Under the pieces are notes generated by a model. It was not told the DNA's origin. It worked only from the letters and a program-made list of their open reading frames with translations, and did not search any database. Of a stretch of DNA of 64,000 nucleotides, positions 48,017 through 59,060 are shown in pieces. The DNA comes from Eustoma russellianum. Its lineage: Eukaryota; Streptophyta; Magnoliopsida; Gentianales; Gentianaceae. Made by a program: the position numbers and the translations under genes. How positions within the stretch are numbered: position 1 is the stretch's first letter; every line of letters begins with the position of its first letter. The DNA lies in NCBI GenBank assembly GCA_036186865.1, contig AP025075.1, positions 17,198,019 through 17,262,018 of the forward strand, read 5' to 3'.

Positions 48017-48401
48017 TGAAGGACCTCAGACGCTACCATCTCTCCCAAAACCAATTGGTGACAGGAGATGCGCATACCCTAGCCTTATAGTGCATTCAGC
48101 ACACAAGCGCCCACGGCATTCGACTGTGACTTGGCCTGCATGGCCTACGCCACGGGACAATTGCTGCACCCAACAATCTCCCCCTCAGCAATTGCTCCTG
48201 CTGGGAATCGAACCCGTGACCTCGCTCTGATACCACTTGAAGGACCTCAGGCGCTACCATCTCTCCCAAAACCAATTGGTGATAGGCGATGCGCATACCC
48301 TAGCCTTATAGTGCATTCAGCACACAAGCGCCCACGGCATTCGACTGTGACTCGGCCCACATGGCCTACGCCACGGGACAATCGCTGCACCCAACACTAA
48401 T
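48012..48401 (-). mobile_element. Complete TRIM element in gag of E
   Basis: Two 159-bp LTRs (48017-48175 and 48238-48396) begin TGAAGGACCTCAG and end CTGCACCCAACA. The target-site duplication is CTAAT on both sides (48012-48016, 48397-48401). The 62-bp interior holds a PPT, ATCTCCCCCTCAG at 48176-48188, and a primer site, GCTCTGATACCA at 48224-48235, both in minus orientation. I count seven differences between the LTRs. No coding capacity, as usual for terminal-repeat retrotransposons in miniature. Removing it restores the gag sequence between GGVTL and EVVK. Confidence 0.95.
48204..48214 (-). promoter_or_regulatory. Pol III B-box-like sequence inside the TRIM
   Basis: GGTTCGATTCC on the element strand fits the tRNA B-box consensus GGTTCGANTCC at every position. 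About 45 nt upstream, in the LTR, is TAGCGCCTGAGG, a weak A-box candidate. It may reflect a tRNA-like origin of this region or be coincidence. Confidence 0.4.
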
Positions 48402-48595
48402 GTGACTCCGCCTACGGTGGATACCTTAGATGGGACATAAGGACCATCTTCAATGATTGACCAAAGATCTATATCTATAGCCATAAGAAAAAGCTTCATT
48501 CTAAGTTTTCACTGAATAAACGACTCACCGTCAAAAAGTGGAGGCCTTTGGCTCGACATACCTTCTTGCTCGGTTTTGAGATTTGTGGTTGCCAT
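48402..48595 (-). pseudogene. gag: Gag N-terminus of element E
   Basis: ATG at 48593-48595 (MATTNLKTEQEG). It has the RPPLFDGESF motif and then TGA at 48509-48511 in place of the Trp codon of FIQWKLRM, the same codon that is TGA in element A. It continues through IDLWSIIEDGPYVPSKV to the TRIM. Confidence 0.8.
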
Positions 48596-48635
48596 CTCAC
48601 TGAATCGCTGGATTCCTTGAAGTGAGTGTTTCTGC

Positions 48636-48647
48636 GCTCTGATACCA
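48636..48647 (-). other. Primer binding site of element E
   Basis: GCTCTGATACCA, perfect initiator-Met tRNA site on the element strand, two bases from the LTR. Confidence 0.9.
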
Positions 48648-48649
48648 CT

Positions 48650-49227
48650 TGTAGGATCTGCAAGGCACCACTAGAAGGGGGGGGGGGTTGAATAGGTGGT
48701 GCGGAAAGTGTGGTTTTTAAAATTTGTTTAAACCTAAACAACTCAACTTCTGAAAACAGATTCTGTTTTCAGGACCAGTTTTAAAACGTTTTTAAAACCA
48801 GGTTATAGGTCTCCAAAAATTATGAAATTTTGAGAGAACTTAACCTCAGATGTTATGAGGGTCCCCCAAAAATTTCAAATTCAAATTCAACCTTTAACCC
48901 CTTCAAAAACCGTTGGTACTCAGATTGCTCGAATATGCCAGAAACGGTAGATGGTTTTGAAAAATTTATTCCTATTTGTGTGAATGTCCAAAATCTCTGA
49001 AAATTTAACCACTCCCTCATTGTATACTATATTTAAATGGGTGGAAACAGTTTTGCAAAATTCTTTTGGGAAGTAGGTCAACTACAATCAAAGTCTCAAC
49101 CTTTGCAAGTCTGAAAATCAGACTGCACTAGTCTCAGAACTTTTGATGTTTGTTCGACTTATACTTGTCCAAAAGGGTTGAAACTTGTGCCAAATTAACC
49201 CTAGAACGTGTTGCTATGTTTTTGGAA
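48650..49227 (-). repeat. 5' LTR of element E, broken after 578 bp
   Basis: Matches 39844-40421 and then joins D/F integrase at TTTTTGGAAAAATCATC. Both partners contain GAAA at the junction, a 4-bp microhomology. About 2.4 kb of LTR, with its TATA and U3, is missing. Confidence 0.85.
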
Positions 49228-49924
49228 AAATCATCAACGATGACACATGCATAATATCGTCCACTAAGACTTTTAGTACTACTAGGACCACACAAATCAA
49301 TGTGTAACGATTCTAAGACTCTAGATATACTAATTTCATTCTTAGACTTAAGTGATTCACGTGTTTGTTTGCCTTTAATACAAGATTCACACAACTTCAT
49401 GTTATCTAAATCAAGTATGGCAATCCTCGTACTAGATTCTTTCATTGAAGTTTTTAAGATTTAAGATGTCAATTTGTCCTAAACGTCTATGCCATAAATT
49501 CACATTAGGTTTATTTGACATAAAACATTTTAATTTAGCATCTAACATGTCATCCATTGTTAGTGTAAAAATGTTTCCTTCTCTTTTTTCTTTTCATACT
49601 GTTTCTCCATTTTTTTACAATATTGTAATATGGATATGTGAAGCACACATCAAAACCATTATCAAAAAGTTGTGAGATGCTAAGCATCCTGTAGGATAGA
49701 TTACTTACCAGGAACACGTTGGAGATTTGAAGAGTGCTCGAGTTTCTAATTGTTCCTTTTCTGATGATCCTTCCTTCGTTGTTGTCTCCAAAGATTACCG
49801 ATCCACCTTTCATAACCTTCTTCAATTTTAAGAACAAGCTCAGGTCACCCGTCCTGTGCCTCGAGCAACCACTATCAAAGAACCACTTGATTGATGTATC
49901 TTTTGATTTATGTGTTCCCTGCAA
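49228..49924 (-). pseudogene. pol: N-terminal integrase and protease of D/F
   Basis: Resumes D/F at YYACVIVDDFS, about 85 codons 5' of the place where the left half stops at 23299. The integrase finger region is frameshifted near 49440. Protease is DSGCSRHRTG near 49845-49875, with Arg for the usual Met, followed by VIFGDNNEG. Confidence 0.8.
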
Positions 49925-51379
49925 TGTGTAATAATGATTTAGGTATCCTTTATTTTGGGTCCTTAAGTGTTAGTCCTTCAACCCTTTGCAAGAGTACCTT
50001 TTGGTACTCAAACTTGGGTGACCTTTCTCGGTCTTACAAAAGGTGAGAAAAGAGATGCAGAAGTAATATAATAAATGTTAGGGACATGTCTATTTGGCAT
50101 ATGACCAAGAATATCATTATGAGCATAATCAGATTTTCGTTTTTTGATATGCATTTGTGTTAGTGTGCATGATGCGTGATCTAGATGCATTTGTGTTGTA
50201 TGAATGTCACGTATGCATCAATGGTTTCCTTTCATATCTATACGGTACATGATTAAATTTTTTATGTGATGAAAACAAAAGAGTACGATGAGATATGATG
50301 GGTGGTGCACTAGACATCTTCTTAGGATGTATAGTTGTATTAAATGAATGCAGTTTCTTAGATGAAGATAAAATAAAATTTGTTGACTTATTTTGTACTT
50401 TATTATCTTCAACGTATCCTAATCTGGTTTTATCACTTTCATGATTTTGGGAGGAAATGATCTAGCATGCTCGTACCCGTATCAAACTGTTTTACCATTA
50501 TTTCTAAATCCGCATTTCTTGATTTCAAATCTGAAATCTTGGCTTTCATCTCATTATTTTTTGATGTTAATGATAAAGTTTCCGATTTTAATGCATCAAT
50601 CATGTAAGACAACTCTTCTTTTGAATCATTTAATTGTGATTGTCTTCAATTAACCGTTTTTTTCTTTTGCAAGAGTCTTTGTGAATTTATGTAATTCAAG
50701 ATATTGACTAAATAAATCATTATAAGAGGGTTCAGAATCAGAGTCTAAGAACATACCTCGTTTGATGCCTTAGATGCAAAGCATACTCGTGTTATTTCTT
50801 ATTTGGTTTCATCAGTCTCAGAATCAGATGAGTCACTCCAAGTGGAGGCCTTGAGAGATCTTGTATTCCTTTGTTTAGGTTCTAAGACGGGTCTATTTTT
50901 GGACCAATCCTTGTCAAGGTTTTTTTTTTCTGTTTGTCCTTGTTTGGGTAGTCATATGATAGGTGTCCAAGTTTTTCATATTCATAGCACTTTACATCTT
51001 TATCGTTAGTTTTATTTTTATTTCTCTGAGATGAAACAGCCTTAGTTTATCCTTAATGACTTTCTCATAAAATTTCTCAAACCTTTAGCCAATAATATTA
51101 GATCTTCGTTGTCCAATTCTATGTCACTATCATCTACGTAATAGGAAGAAAAAGAGATGCATTCATTTCATTTAAATGCAATAGTCTTACCTTGCTTTGA
51201 CGTTGATTCCGATTTTCTTAGTGTGAGTTTGTTTTCGTATACCTTTAATGATCCGATTAATTCCTCCATCTTTATTGATTTTGTCTCCTTACTTTATTCG
51301 ATTGCCGTGACTTTGAGATCCCATTTGGATAGGAGGCTTCTTTGTGCCTTTTGTACCTTTTCTTGTGAAGAAAATACTT
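49925..51379 (-). pseudogene. gag: C-terminal and central gag of D/F, decayed
   Basis: Recognisable by order: TGA after the KGTLAKG-type end (49978-49980), the basic tail, the coiled-coil region around 50450-50700, the CCHC region and the capsid part to about 51379. The knuckle at 50946-50990 reads CYEYEKLGHLSYDYP: two of three Cys are Tyr and one Gly is Glu, all G-to-A on the coding strand. Frames are broken throughout. It is interrupted at 51379 by a solo LTR. Confidence 0.75.
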
Positions 51380-54035
51380 TGTTGAGAAAAACTGTTTGAG
51401 TGATTTACAAATGCATGATTTAAATGCTACGTGTTTACGAAATGTATGAATATATTATTACTTCACACGTTTATGTGATAAACATTCTTTAAATGCTTAT
51501 ATATATTGTTGTCGTACTAGCAAGCCATGAAGCGTTAAAACTTACATCATATGACAAACATTTGTTGTCTTTGCACTAATTTTAGGTGCCACAATTAATG
51601 AGCTAAACTAGTTCATTAAGTAGAGTGCTTAAGTTAATGAACTAACTAGTTCATTAAATAGAGACATATTTGGTGGAAGCTATATGGCAACAAATTTGGA
51701 AATGGAAAGTCTTCTCACCATATGCATTTACACGCCATTTCATATAATATATGTATATATATATATATCCATATTTTTTTAAAAGGCACAAGACACATAT
51801 TCTGACGTGCCATCGACACGTTACATATATTACAAATGTACATCGACGTCACACCACTATATACACCTCAAATTCATGAGTATATTCAGGTCTTATATCA
51901 AATGATATAAGTCATGGTGACGTCAAAATTATAACGCCATGTTACAAGGTCATAAACCGAAAATTGTCGTATCGGGTGACTACCGAAATTTCACCAACAT
52001 GTCACGTACTTGCCATATAAAGATGGCCAGCCCATATACTTCAAAAATGGCCAAATATTTCGTGGCTCACATGTTACAAACATCCACTAAGTCATACCAT
52101 GTTGACACACACAAATCACCCATAATTTATGCTAGATTTATGGAGAATTTAAATTCAATATTCTCTCTACACATGGGCATTTTTACCTCAGCCATTTGAG
52201 CTGAATATACACTTTATTTTATGTATATTATGTGTGACATAATATATATTACATGTGCAAGAAGTTTGAATTTAATCGGAGAAAATTCGCGTAATCGACG
52301 AAAGTCGAAAATTCGGTTTTCTACGAACATACAACATGGAACATTTTTTTCGCATAGGTGTAACATGTATCTAGACACTATTTACACATTAAAGACATGT
52401 TAAAGTATTCTAGAAAATTCAAAATAGGGCTGATTATTATTTACCATATATGTGTAAATATTGTGCATTATTTGACAAAGCTTACTAAGATAAAATTTCA
52501 GCACATCTCTAGCTCTCATACATGCCTATTACATCTTGAGTGGAGCCTAGGTGGAGCTTATTTGGCATTTCAATTGGTGGAGAATATGCCGCACAAGATT
52601 GGTGACATAGAAGAGGGCACCACACAAGGAAAGATTTCAAAATACAACACATGCTGAAAATTCAGCACATGTTGCAATAGTGGGCGATTTCTACACCCTT
52701 AATGGCCTCAATTTATTTCCCAAAATTCAAGGGATTAAAGTGATGTTATGGTAATTGTTTGAATTGATTTTAAACACATTTTTTGAGAGTTTTTTTTTGT
52801 AGAATTTACAGCTCACTAAAGGGTGCCAAGGTGGACCAATCAACAAGTGACAAGTAAGCCAGGTCAAGTCATCCTTCCAATCATATTGCACCAAGTAAGC
52901 AAGATTGTGTCATCTTCTACACAAGGAAATCTTTCAAGGACATTAAAGACAATTCTCAAGGAAGGGAGAAAGCCCTAGGGGCGGCCAACTTATGTTAAAA
53001 AGGGAGAAGATAGTGCAAAACAAGGCCAAGCTACAATTCACATTCTCTCAAGTGCAAAAAGCTAGACTACTCTTTTCTTCTTTTTTTCTTTCTTCTTCTT
53101 CTTAGTCTCAAGCCTTTTGTTCATATATTCTACATATTGTATAGGCTTCGAATATACTACCCCATACACGTACATTGTTGTAAAAGGTTGATCAAGGTGT
53201 GGTCAAACCTTCATTCGATCGGTGGTGGTGTTCGTGATTGATTTGCTTGTTCGTTTCGATTGTAAAAGGGTGGAGTTAGTGTTTAACTCTAGTCAACCTT
53301 GTGATAAGGTGTTTTTGGTGTTTAGTGATAACCAAGGAAGGTGTCCTCGAAGACTGGAGTAGGTTGTTGTAACTGAACCAGTATAAAATCCTTGGTGTTC
53401 TTACTTTACTGCACTTTACTTTCAGTTTTCAGTTCTTTGCATTGATTTCATTGCAACAGTAAAAATAGTAAATGAATTTTAAAAATCATAAAATTTTGCA
53501 GAACATAGCCACACTTCCTAGTTTTCATTTGGCATAAGCTTCACCTTATTTGGATAAGTATAAGTCAATCAAGCATCAATAGTTCTGAGACTAGTGCAAT
53601 ATGAATTCCAGACTTGCAAAGGTTGATAACATCAACTTATTTGACATGAGCACCACTTTAAAGTACATAACCTAAGGGTTATATCATAAAATTTTCAGAT
53701 CATTTGGAGTTGTAAATTAATAGGAATAAATTTTTCATTTCGGATCACATTTTCTGGCAGACTGATGCAATCTGTGCAAAAACGTTTTTTTAAGGTCTTA
53801 TATTTTGAATTTTGATCTGAAATTTTTATGACACATACATAACATTGAAAGTACTTTGTCACTGAATTTCACAATTTTTGGAGGTCAACAACTTAATCAT
53901 TCAGTTAATTAAAAATTGGGTCTGAAAACAGAATCTATTTTCAGAAGTAAGGTTTTTGGTCCAAAAGTTTTTAAAAACCAATTTTTTCGCACCCACTATT
54001 CAACCCCCCTCTGGTGGTGCTATACTGTTCCTACA
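51380..54035 (+). repeat. Solo LTR of a D/F-related family, opposite orientation
   Basis: Begins TGTTGAGAAAAACTG and ends GTTCCTACA. As reverse complement it has the features of the copia LTRs here (TGTAGGA..., CAACC block, hairpin region near 53333-53349, (TA)n near 51750-51768), but it is not identical to C, D/F or E. Relative to those its sense strand is plus. No interior or second LTR adjoins. The bordering 5-mers are TACTT and TTATT, so the target duplication is imperfect. It splits the D/F gag between the VQK region and PRDSRE-like sequence. Confidence 0.8.
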
Positions 54036-54548
54036 TTATTTTCCAAGAGACTCAAGGGAGTTGTAAATGTTAGTCAAGTGTAAATCCATATCAAGAATAG
54101 ATTTGTTCAGTAATAACTTGAAGGATTCAAGAGTAGACATAAGCATGTTTATCTTGGACTCTTTAACTTGACTAATACCTTCATGTTTCATTTTAAGAAT
54201 TCTCTACATTTCTTGGGCACTAGAACAATTGGACATATAATTTGATTCACTTTTACTTAAACCGTTTAGAAGAAGTTGCATGGCTCTAGCATTCATACTT
54301 AATTTCTTTTTGTCATCACTAGTGTATTCTTGTTTCGGTTTTACGACTTCTAAAGTGACACCGTCAACCGTGGATAACTTAGAAGGAATAAAAGAACCAT
54401 CTTCTATGATGGACCATAAGTCTATATCAATAGCCACAAATAAAAGTTCCATACGAAGTTTCCATTGTATAAAAGACTCACCGTAAAAAAGAGGAGGTCT
54501 TTGGCTCGGCATACCTTCTTGCTCGGTCTTATGACTAGTGGATGCCAT
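54036..54548 (-). pseudogene. gag: Gag N-terminus of D/F
   Basis: ATG at 54546-54548 (MASTSHKTEQEG), RPPLFYGESFIQWKLRM with intact Trp, IDLWSIIEDGSFIPSKL, MQLLLNGLSKSE. A stop replaces Trp or a neighbouring codon at about 54204-54206 (QEM then TAG). It continues into the part cut by the solo LTR. Confidence 0.8.
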
Positions 54549-54590
54549 CTCATAGAGATCGTTGAAACTTCTTGTAGTCAGTGTGCCTAC

Positions 54591-54602
54591 TCTGTGACAC
54601 CA
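54591..54602 (-). other. Altered primer binding site of D/F
   Basis: TCTGTGACACCA in place of GCTCTGATACCA. It contains substitutions and one extra base, in keeping with the age of the element. Confidence 0.6.
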
Positions 54603-54604
54603 CT

Positions 54605-56318
54605 TGTAGGATCTGTACAGCACCACTAGAAGAGGAGGTTGAATAGTGAGTGTGGAAAATTCGGTTTTTAAAACTTTTTAGACCAAATAACTCACTTCTG
54701 AAAACAAATTCTGTTTTCAGATCCTGACTTGAATTTTCTAGATGACCTGGTCGTAGATCTCCAAAAAAATTATGAGACTAGGTGACAATGTGCTCTCATA
54801 TGTTTTTAATAAGTCACAAAAATTTCAGATTAAAACTCTAATGCAACCCCTTGAAAAACCGTTTTTGCACAGATTGTGTCAATCTGCCAAAAACTGTGCT
54901 TCGAAATAAAAAATTTATTCCTATTAATGGACAACTCTAAATGACTTGAAAATCTTATGGTATGACCCTTAAGATGTGTACTTTAACGGGTTAAAACAGT
55001 TTTTCAAAATTATCTTTGTAATTATGTCAACCATGTTGATGTTCTCAACCTTTGCAAATCTGAGAATCATATTGCACTAGTCTCAGAACTATTAAAGTTT
55101 GACTGATGTATACTTATCCAAATGTGAGAAAACTTATCCCAAATGAAAGCTAGGACCTGTGGCTATGTTTCTGCAAAATTTTGTGATTTTTGGAAAACGT
55201 TTGCTATTTTCCCCGTGAGTATGAATCGTGCAGAAAACTAAAAACTGAAAGTAAAAGTGCTGAAAGTAAATAACACCGAGATTTTTATACTGGTTCGATT
55301 AAAACAACCTAATCCAGTCTTCAAGGACACCTTTTTCGGTATTTAATAATCACAAATAGAACCTTGACACAAGGGTTACTGGAGTTAAACACCAACTCCA
55401 CCCTTTTACAATGAAACAAACAAACTCAACAACACGAACACCACCACCGAACAAATGAAGGTATGATCACACCTTGATTAACCTTGTACAAGAGATGAAC
55501 GTATGTGAATGGTATAATCAAAGCCTATATAGTAAATGGAATATAAGAATGATAGGCTTCAGGCTAAGAGCAAGAGAATAAGACAATAGTCTTGCTTAAT
55601 CTTGAAAGAGTATGAACTTTTGCTTAGCCTTGATTGAATCATCTTACTCTCTTTTTATAGTTGGTTGGCCGCATCCTAGGGTTGTAGTCTTCCTTGAAAA
55701 TTGTCTTGAATACCCTTGGAAAATTACTTTGTATAAATGGTGGCACACCCTTGCTTGCTTGGCGCAATAAAATTGGACGAATAACTTGTCTTTGCCTAGT
55801 TGTCACTTCTTGATAGGCCATTGCTTATCCACCTTGGCACTCCATAAATAGATTGGAAATTCAATCAAAAAATCATAAACACATTCTTAAAATCAAGTTT
55901 GTTAATTACCAATTAATTATGATATGATTCCTCCACAATTTTGGAAGAAAATTGGTGCAAGATTCAATGTAAAAATCCGCCAGCATATATGTGCTGAATA
56001 ATTTTCAACATGTGTTTTATTTTGAATTGTTTCCTTGTGTGTCTTGCCCCCTTCTATGTTACCAATCATGTGTGGCTTATCATCCACCAATTAAAGTACC
56101 AAACAAGCTCCACCTAGGCTCCAAGAATGCTGAAATGGTGTGTCACACCTCAGCTGCATGTGCTGAAATTATCTTTTGAATACTTGTCACATAATGATGC
56201 ATAGTCTTCACACATATGGTAAATTGCAATCAGCCCTAAATTGATTTTTATAGAACACTCTAATATGTCTTGAATGTGTAAAAAGTGTCCAGATACATGT
56301 TACGTACACACCAAAACT
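54605..56318 (-). repeat. 5' LTR of D/F, cut by G1
   Basis: Starts TGTAGGATCTGTACAGCACC and matches the 3' LTR through TACACACCAAAAC, where the G1 LTR begins. The 3' LTR start (TGTAACACC) lacks ten or so bases present here. TATA-like CTATAAAAAG on the element strand is at 55651-55660. The outer 1 kb must lie beyond the window. Confidence 0.85.
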
Positions 56319-57739
56319 GTCGTAACCCCGTTACAAGCCCTTCTTGTACCTAAGGATGAATTAGTTAATATGTGGCCATGCATGTGGTGCTTAGAGTTAA
56401 TTTAGTTGGTAATTGTTGTAAGGCATGAGGACACTATATGTATTTACAAGACTAGGATGAATTGTATTATGGCCTTATGGTTTTCGGCCCATACTCACAA
56501 GGAAGATGGTTAAGTGGCATGAGACAAATACATTGGTATTTATTTACTAGAAAAGAATAAATAGAAAGGGAATAATAAAAAAATATAATATTGGCTAGTT
56601 GGGGTCATTTAAGACCCCAACCGCCGGACATCATGAAGAGAGGAGGGGGAGGGAAAACCTAATTTAAAGCAAAGGTGGCTAATGATTACAATTAACCTAA
56701 CCAACCCTAAACTAAACCATGGTTAGGAAAAAGAAACCATGGTTGACCCAAAAGTAACCTTAGTTAGTAAAAGTAACCTTGGTTAACCTAAGGATAACCA
56801 AGGTTAAGCCTTAACTTGAGTACAAACCCTAACCCCACCCCTATTTCCCACGGCTAGAATCACAAAGAAGGGGAGAATTCCCTCCAACTTACACTTAAGC
56901 ATTTCAAGCCAAGAAGGAATCTCTTCCATTCCCTTCTTCCCCTCCCCACTCACGGCCAAGTGCACACCAAAGGAGAAGGAAACTCTTCCAAGAACAAGTA
57001 AGCTTAGGTAAGTGTCCACAACCTTCTAAGAGTGACATTTATGATTTTATGAAGATCAAACTCATGGGTGTTCTTCTTTGCCCCCAAAACCGTGACCTTC
57101 ATGGTCACTAGGCTCAAGGACTCCAAGCCTTCAAGAACTCTAGCCAAGTTGGACAACTCACACCTCTTTTGAGGAAGAGAAGACTTCAACTTTGACACAT
57201 ATCCAAGAAGAGTAAGAAAGAAAGGCAAGTACACTATACTCTTCATGGTTTGAATGTAAAATTGTGTGCATGAATGACTAGAAAGACTTAAAGGTTTGAT
57301 CTTAGTTGTGAAAATGTTAGCTCTAAGCCCAAAAGCTTTCGGCTTTAGGCACATAAGAGGGTAGGATGAGCATTTTGTTATAAAGATAAGTTCTTTGATG
57401 ATTTTATGCATGTTTATGTCTTAAACTAGGCTTGAATGTGTTAAAGATTTCTCCTTGGGTGTTGAAGGGAGCCACGGTAGAAGGGAGAAGGGGAGGTGAG
57501 GTGAAGTTGCATGCAAGATAATAACAAAGCAAGAAAAGGAGGGAAAGACTTGATCTTGTGCATGTTAGGCTTAAAGTGTTTTCGATTTTGGTCGTTTTCT
57601 CTCTAAACACCTGCAAATGGGGCTGACGTAGTGTGTGTATGTGTTCATTTTAGGGTTGATACCATGAACTGGTGACAAAAAGGTGAGCTAAGAACGTTTA
57701 GGATGAAATTAGGGCTACTGAAAATTCTGGAGCTGGACA

Positions 57740-58310
57740 AGAAATTAGGCTGACTTGCTAGACCAGAAAAGGGACCTTAGAGACCTTTAATTTCGTTTCT
57801 TTTTGGTATGATGATAGTTGTATGTGTTTTTTAGTAGTGAGAGTGGGAATCACCTTAAAAAGAGTCACGATTTATTTTTAATGAATTTCTTACTAAGATT
57901 GGTCTTGCTGGAAAATGTGTTCTGGACAGAACTTAAGCAACACGTTTAGCAGCTTGAAAATGAACCTTAGGAATGTGCAAACAAGCTGATTTTTGACATG
58001 GTAATAGTTTTATGTGTGTATGACATCTGTGAGTTGGAATTGTAGTAAAAAGAGTTGTGGATTATTATTAATGAATTTTGTGGTAAAACTGCTCAAACAG
58101 AATTGCCGGAACAGGACCGTTTTGAGTAGTAAATTGTATGGCTTGAAAATGAACCTTAGGAATGTGCAAATGAGCTGATTTTTTGCATGGTAATAGTTTC
58201 ATGTGTGTATGACATCTGAGAGTTAGAATTTTGGTAAAAGGAGCCGTGGTTTGGTCACAATTCAATTCGTGATTTAATTGGTCATTCCAGTTTCTGCATG
58301 TACCCAGTTT
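57740..58310. repeat. Three tandem units of about 190 bp in the G1 LTR
   Basis: GAACCTTAG landmarks at about 57773 (GGACCTTAG), 57963 and 58151, with CATGGTAATAGTTT, GTGTGTATGACATCTG and TAAAAAGAG repeated in order. The spacing is 189-190 bp. Confidence 0.85.
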
Positions 58311-59060
58311 GGAAGAGTAATTAGATGACCCCCTTAAACTTATTGGATTGCCTTGGAAATTTTATGGTAATTACCTAGGGTATTGATGTACATGTTCATG
58401 TAAAGAAACCAGTATGAAACTACCATTTTGACGGTTAACAATTGTGTTAAAGTTAGTATACAAAACTGAAAAACAGGACAGTTTATTGCCATAAGTTGTA
58501 AGGCTTTGATTTTGCTCATTTAAGCTTAATTGTGATATTTAGCCTTATGAATATTGTTCCTTGGTGTGTTAGATATGTTTTCTAGGTGATGGATCAAAAT
58601 GAATGAGGTTTTATGACCTACGAAACTGAGGTAAGGCGGCACTGCCCTGCTGATTTCAGCAGTACCTTTGAGGATAGTATGATGTTTTGAGGTCCTTAGA
58701 CATTTCGGAATGATACGAAATTTTTATAGCATGTGTCTAAGTCTTCATTATGCATATGTATGACATGAGTTTATGAATATGAGCATGAATTGATGAGCAC
58801 ACAGCAGTATGAATAGAAGGTGATTGCTGGACAGCTTTTCCAGCCTAAAAGACGAGTCCGTGCATGCATGTTATGATGCATTTGTTCACGAGTTGCCTAA
58901 TGCATGTCATACATTGCATCATCGTCACTTGCATGATTTATGGCATGGATTTCACGTGGAAGAAAGATGAAAAGCATTTTCAAAAAGATGGTTTATTTGT
59001 TTTTAAAAAGAACACTTCCCCACCGGTACTGTGTGTGAGTATGAACTGGCCAGTATGAAA

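Larger units (their letters stand above)
39844..49227 (-). mobile_element. Element E: SIRE/Maximus-like copia element carrying a TRIM
   Basis: LTRs at 39844-42882 and 48650-49227 (truncated). Over the shared 577 bp or so I count about 14 differences (2-3%), so E is comparatively recent. It lies in the G2 LTR. Gag contains a complete TRIM plus several nonsense codons. Pol has one 1-nt loss and one nonsense codon. The 5' LTR breaks off at 49227 into the integrase of D/F. Confidence 0.85.
18249..56318 (-). mobile_element. Element D/F: old copia element, opened by several nested insertions
   Basis: Its two LTRs (18249-20951 and 54605-56318) share sequence found in no other element here, for example TTTTTAGACCAAATAACTCACTTCTG and GAATTTTCTAGATGACCTGG. 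The interior is continuous in logic: RNase H, RT and integrase at 20952-23299, then integrase, protease and gag at 49228-51379 and 54036-54548. Between them lie elements C, G2 and E, and in gag a solo LTR. About 85 integrase codons are missing at the 49227 junction. Frameshifts and nonsense codons are frequent, the PPT is degraded, and the primer site is altered. It is clearly dead and is among the oldest layers here. Confidence 0.8.

Noticed and set aside
48198..48235. A tRNA gene suggested by GGTTCGATTCC and TGGTATCAGAGC
   Set aside because: No acceptor stem or anticodon arm can be formed around it. The second motif is the primer site of the TRIM.
48131..48400. 89-codon plus-strand ORF across the TRIM
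   Set aside because: It crosses both TRIM LTRs and the TRIM has no coding capacity. It includes the antisense of the B-box region.
51375..54040. A clean 5-bp target duplication for the solo LTR
   Set aside because: TACTT and TTATT differ at two positions; I call the LTR on its ends and on the interrupted gag only.
57004..57616. Minus-strand ORFs of 135 and 70 codons in the G1 LTR
   Set aside because: They are antisense to the element, lie in the LTR and have no recognisable domain.
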